A DNA stretch of 8,993 nucleotides from CAZVEE01 sp964625525 (lineage in GTDB: Bacteria; Pseudomonadota; Alphaproteobacteria; JAJFIK01): NCBI GenBank assembly GCA_964625525.1, contig CAZVEE010000112.1, forward strand, positions 1-8,993. The letters are read 5' to 3'. Below the pieces are notes generated by a model. The model had not been told where the DNA came from and ran no database searches. It saw only the letters and a program-made list of their open reading frames with translations. Positions within the stretch are counted from its first letter, which is position 1. Every line of letters starts with the position of its first letter. The translations under genes and the position numbers were made by a program. Below are positions 6,425-8,993 of the stretch, piece by piece.

Positions 6425-6769
6425 CTGGCCGAGTTGAAGCCCGTGCTCAATGCCCCCCACCAACCCTGCTATCGATGCGGGTGAGGACAGTTTGATCGCC
6501 CTGCTCACCGATGCGCGCGGAGAAGATCGAACAACGGACTATCCCGGTGTCGCCAACAAGGGCAGCAACACAATTGATCTGGGTGCCTATGAAATTCAGC
6601 TGGGCCTGGACCTGGACAAGAGCGCCGATGTGGATACTGTCGGGCTCACTGGCGATCAGATTACGTACACGTAATTGCGACTGGTCAGACAGAGCAATTC
6701 GGGTTCCAGGTGGACGTCCTCGACAACACCGGCGTGCCCTGGGACCAGGGCGATTTCATGTTTGTGTAA
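6425..6769 (+). pseudogene. Decayed 3' end of a large surface or beta-helix protein
   Basis: Three fragments in two frames join into one plausible protein tail. One frame reads LAELKPVLNA up to a run of six C (6453-6458); removing one C joins it to the next frame, which reads TNPAIDAG, then TDARGEDR and IDLGAYE, ending at a stop near 6674. The NPAIDAG ... TDARG..R ... D-GAYE pattern is typical of the junction after right-handed parallel beta-helix repeats in large secreted or surface proteins. From about 6662 the original frame resumes (ATGQTEQFGFQVDVLDNTG) and ends at TAA 6767-6769. A KSADVDTVGLTGDQITYT segment resembles repeat domains of such proteins. The lesions could be real decay or, for the C run, a sequencing error. 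The 5' part of the gene is absent or unrecognisable. Confidence 0.6.
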
Positions 6770-6776
6770 GGGGATC

Positions 6777-6805
6777 GGAGCGCGGCACTCTTGCGTTCGC
6801 GCTCC
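6777..6805 (+). terminator. Hairpin after the remnant gene
   Basis: GGAGCGCG (6777-6784) and CGCGCTCC (6798-6805) form a perfect 8-base stem with a 13-base loop, starting seven bases after the TAA that ends the remnant. Its placement supports that TAA as the authentic old gene end. It lacks a T tract. From 6806 to 7069 I see no gene and no convincing promoter for the helicase. Confidence 0.55.
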
Positions 6806-7069
6806 ATCCGTGATCTATCTGCGTCAGAGCAACATCGCGCGTAGATGACGCAATCCGTTAGCGGTGTTGATCCGGCACCTTTGTCCGCATCGCCTTTTCG
6901 CTCCCATTTGAGCGACCGTCGTACCGGCCTTGACCGTGCCCCAACGCCGACAGGCGGACACCGGTAGCTGGTCTACGCGAGCTTCCCCTTTTTGACCCGT
7001 GGCGCAGCCCGTTTCCCATGAGACGGGGTGGAAGCGTGCGTGAAACGCCGTGCGCCACCGTATGAAAGC

Positions 7070-8425
7070 ATGACTTTGACCCAATTCAGTGACCTCGGCC
7101 TGGCCGAGGCGATCCTGCGCGCCGTCACGGCGGAAGGCTATAAGACCCCCACACCGATCCAGGCGAAAGTGATCCCCGCGATGACGGGCGGCGCCGACGT
7201 GGTTGGCATTGCCCAAACGGGCACCGGCAAGACCGCATCCTTCGTTCTGCCCCTCTTGCACCGGCTCGCCGCCAAAGGCCGGCCACGGCCGGCCCCGCGC
7301 CATGGGGGGGCGCTGATCCTGGTGCCGACGCGGGAGCTGGCGGCCCAGATCGGCGACAGCATCGCCCGCTATGGCCGGTTTTTGAACCTGTCGCATACGG
7401 TGATTGTCGGCGGCGCCCGGCCCGGCCCGCAGGTGAAGGCCATGGCGCGCGGCATCGACATTGTCATCGCCACACCAGGGCGCCTGCTCGACCATATGGG
7501 CACAGGCGCGGTGCGCCTTGACGAGACCACGGCCGTGGTGCTCGACGAGGCGGACCAGATGCTCGATCTGGGCTTTATGCCCGCGATCCGGAAAATCATG
7601 CGGGCCCTGCCCAAACAGCGCCAGACGGTGTTGCTGTCGGCCACCATGCCCAAGCAAATTCGGGCCCTAGCGGATGATTTCCTCAAAAACCCGACAGAGA
7701 TTGCCGTCGCACCCGCCTCGCGCCCCATCGAGCGTATCGACCAGAGCGTGATGCATGTGACGGCGGAGGCCAAACGCGCGGTTCTGACGGAGCTGCTGCG
7801 CAATCCGGATATCGCCCGAGCGATCGTCTTTACCCGCACGAAGCGGGGCGCCGACAAGGTCAGCGCGCATCTGGAAAAGGCCGGCCTCTCCTCGGCCGCG
7901 ATCCATGGCAACAAAAGTCAGTCGCAGCGCCAGCGCGCCCTCCATGCCTTCCGTACAGGAACCATCACTATTCTCATTGCCACCGATATCGCCGCGCGCG
8001 GCATCGATGTGGATGACGTGTCTCACGTGGTGAATTTCGAACTGCCCAATGTGCCGGAGTCTTATGTGCACCGGATCGGGCGCACGGCGCGGGCCGGCAA
8101 AAGCGGCCGGGCGATTGCCTTGTGCGATCGCAGCGAACGGGGCCTGTTGCGTGATATCGAGCGCCTGATCGGGCGGAGCCTACCCACCGAAAAAGCCGAA
8201 GCCATCGAAGGCATCGCCGTCGTGGATGACACGCCCCCGCCGCCGCGCAAGCCGGCCTCCCGCCCGGCAAAAAAACAGGCTGCGGCGCAAAAGACATCGG
8301 CAGCGGACAAACCCAAGCCGGCCCACAGACGGCGCCACAAGCCCGCCCCCAAGACCCCGCGCCCGGCAGCAGCCACGCCAGACCGACCGGATACCGGCTT
8401 GGCGCGCATGCTCGGCTCGCTTTAA
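7070..8425 (+). CDS. rhlE: DEAD-box ATP-dependent RNA helicase, RhlE-like
   Basis: This 451-residue protein unwinds or remodels RNA using ATP, in ribosome assembly or RNA decay by family knowledge. All helicase motifs are present: Q motif (F6 to Q31), Walker A AQTGTGKT (48-55), PTREL (86-90), TPGRL (135-139), DEAD (159-162), SAT (190-192), ATDIAARGID (304-313) and HRIGRTARAG (334-343). Residues from about 387 on are a disordered, Lys/Arg/Pro/Ala-rich tail likely to bind RNA, and the protein ends in LARMLGSL. The overall pattern fits RhlE, though assignment among bacterial DEAD-box groups is by eye. ATG 7070 is chosen because MTLTQFSDLGL is a normal family N-terminus; a GTG at 7028 would add 14 residues. 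Neither start has a strong ribosome site. It appears to be a normal chromosomal gene unrelated to the peptide locus. Confidence 0.95.
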   Translation: MTLTQFSDLGLAEAILRAVTAEGYKTPTPIQAKVIPAMTGGADVVGIAQTGTGKTASFVLPLLHRLAAKGRPRPAPRHGGALILVPTRELAAQIGDSIARYGRFLNLSHTVIVGGARPGPQVKAMARGIDIVIATPGRLLDHMGTGAVRLDETTAVVLDEADQMLDLGFMPAIRKIMRALPKQRQTVLLSATMPKQIRALADDFLKNPTEIAVAPASRPIERIDQSVMHVTAEAKRAVLTELLRNPDIARAIVFTRTKRGADKVSAHLEKAGLSSAAIHGNKSQSQRQRALHAFRTGTITILIATDIAARGIDVDDVSHVVNFELPNVPESYVHRIGRTARAGKSGRAIALCDRSERGLLRDIERLIGRSLPTEKAEAIEGIAVVDDTPPPPRKPASRPAKKQAAAQKTSAADKPKPAHRRRHKPAPKTPRPAAATPDRPDTGLARMLGSL

Positions 8426-8467
8426 GCCCCATTTCCCGGCACCAAGGCGTCGCATGATAGTCTTGTT

Positions 8468-8489
8468 CCTCTGTCTCGAAGACGAGAGG
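8468..8489 (+). promoter_or_regulatory. Hairpin overlapping a ribosome binding site
   Basis: CCTCT (8468-8472) pairs with AGAGG (8485-8489), and GTC (8473-8475) with GAC (8481-8483), leaving a one-base bulge and a TCGAA loop. The 3' arm contains part of AGGAG (8487-8491), the ribosome site five bases before the ATG at 8497. It could dampen translation of the downstream gene or end the helicase transcript. Confidence 0.4.
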
Positions 8490-8496
8490 AGATCCC

Positions 8497-8988
8497 ATGC
8501 GGCGCTACATCCCACCGCGCTATGTGCCCGCCCAGGTGCAGCCCTACGCCTACGCGCCCGGGGCGCTGGTTGGCGGCACCTGGTTACCGGGCCGGTTCGT
8601 GCCCGGCGGCATCATGGGCGGCTATGTGGTCGAGGGACATTTCGAGGGCGAGACGCCGGGCCTGAAAGGTATGGATGGCTCGGCCCTGCTGCAGGACACG
8701 ATGCCAGGCCTGCGCCGCTGGGGACCGCCCGGTGACCAGGCTGGCCTGGGCCTGTTGCGGGTCATGGCGCCGCCGGGCGCGGCGGACGGCACCGTCTTGT
8801 CCGCCGCCGATCTCACCGGCACGGTGGGCGACATGGTGATGGATGAGGTGATCCGCTTTGCCGGAGAGGCGTTCATGGACGCCTATCTGCCGCCGGAACT
8901 CAACGACGCCATTTCCACCGGCCTGTGGCTGGTGCGGGTTATCCGTTTCCTGAACGGTGATGTGATGCAACTTTTCGTGATCGTCTAG
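8497..8988 (+). CDS. Small Pro/Gly-rich protein of unknown function
   Basis: This 163-residue protein ends at TAG 8986-8988, so it is complete. A good ribosome site (AGGAG, 8487-8491) supports the ATG. The first 45 residues are rich in Pro, Tyr and Gly (MRRYIPPRYVPAQ, then repeated G and GG), and the rest is mixed with a hydrophobic C-terminal stretch. I see no signal peptide, clear membrane helix or metal-binding motif and do not recognise a family. GC-rich third codon positions and the ribosome site favour a real gene. It lies 71 bases after the helicase and may be cotranscribed with it. Confidence 0.75.
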   Translation: MRRYIPPRYVPAQVQPYAYAPGALVGGTWLPGRFVPGGIMGGYVVEGHFEGETPGLKGMDGSALLQDTMPGLRRWGPPGDQAGLGLLRVMAPPGAADGTVLSAADLTGTVGDMVMDEVIRFAGEAFMDAYLPPELNDAISTGLWLVRVIRFLNGDVMQLFVIV

Positions 8989-8993
8989 AGCGC

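Noticed and set aside
6824..7657. 277-residue minus-strand open frame
   Set aside because: It overlaps the helicase, which has every DEAD-box motif on the plus strand; long opposite-strand frames are expected in GC-rich genes and this one has no recognisable motif.

Overview
The window reads as a chromosomal segment of an alphaproteobacterium, possibly of the Rhodobacterales type. This rests on GC-rich codon use, an RhlE-type DEAD-box helicase with a basic proline/alanine tail, and general gene style; no rRNA or other firm taxonomic marker is present. A run of exactly 100 N (3834-3933) marks an assembly scaffold gap, so the window comes from a draft genome and the true gap length is unknown.

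The left half (about 1-5254) looks like a compact RiPP (ribosomally made, post-translationally modified peptide) locus. It holds a 239-residue precursor-like protein (162-881), a second short protein with a related leader region (1099-1515), a radical SAM enzyme with auxiliary cysteines (1551-2609), a HemK-like SAM-dependent methyltransferase with an NPPL motif (2610-3773), and a probably exported alpha/beta hydrolase interrupted by the gap (3766-5254). The genes from 1551 onward are spaced or overlapped like an operon.

The central observation is in the first gene. Its middle (residues 94-141) contains only V, A, N, I, S, G and T and carries seven Asn residues spaced exactly six apart (101, 107, 113, 119, 125, 131, 137), forming seven contiguous hexads. 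That spacing, length and composition match the polytheonamide/aeronamide class of beta-helical pore-forming peptides, where a ladder of N-methylated Asn every sixth residue stabilises a helix of alternating D and L residues. The two neighbouring enzymes fit the two reactions such a peptide would need: a radical SAM enzyme as candidate epimerase, and an amide N-methyltransferase. The leader shows no nitrile-hydratase-like (proteusin) features, and the core sits in the middle of the protein with a 98-residue C-terminal extension, so this may be an independent precursor architecture for the same kind of product.

Next come a four-helix DUF1648 membrane protein (5478-5882), a speculative self-protection candidate because SdpI-type immunity proteins carry the same domain, then a terminator-like hairpin and a decayed 3' end of a large surface/beta-helix protein (about 6425-6769) with its own terminator-like hairpin. 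The right end (7070-8988) is ordinary: an RhlE-like RNA helicase and a small unrecognised Pro/Gly-rich protein. By eye, this end is more GC-rich than the RiPP locus. No transporter, B12-dependent methyltransferase, tRNA, rRNA, CRISPR array or intact insertion sequence is visible.
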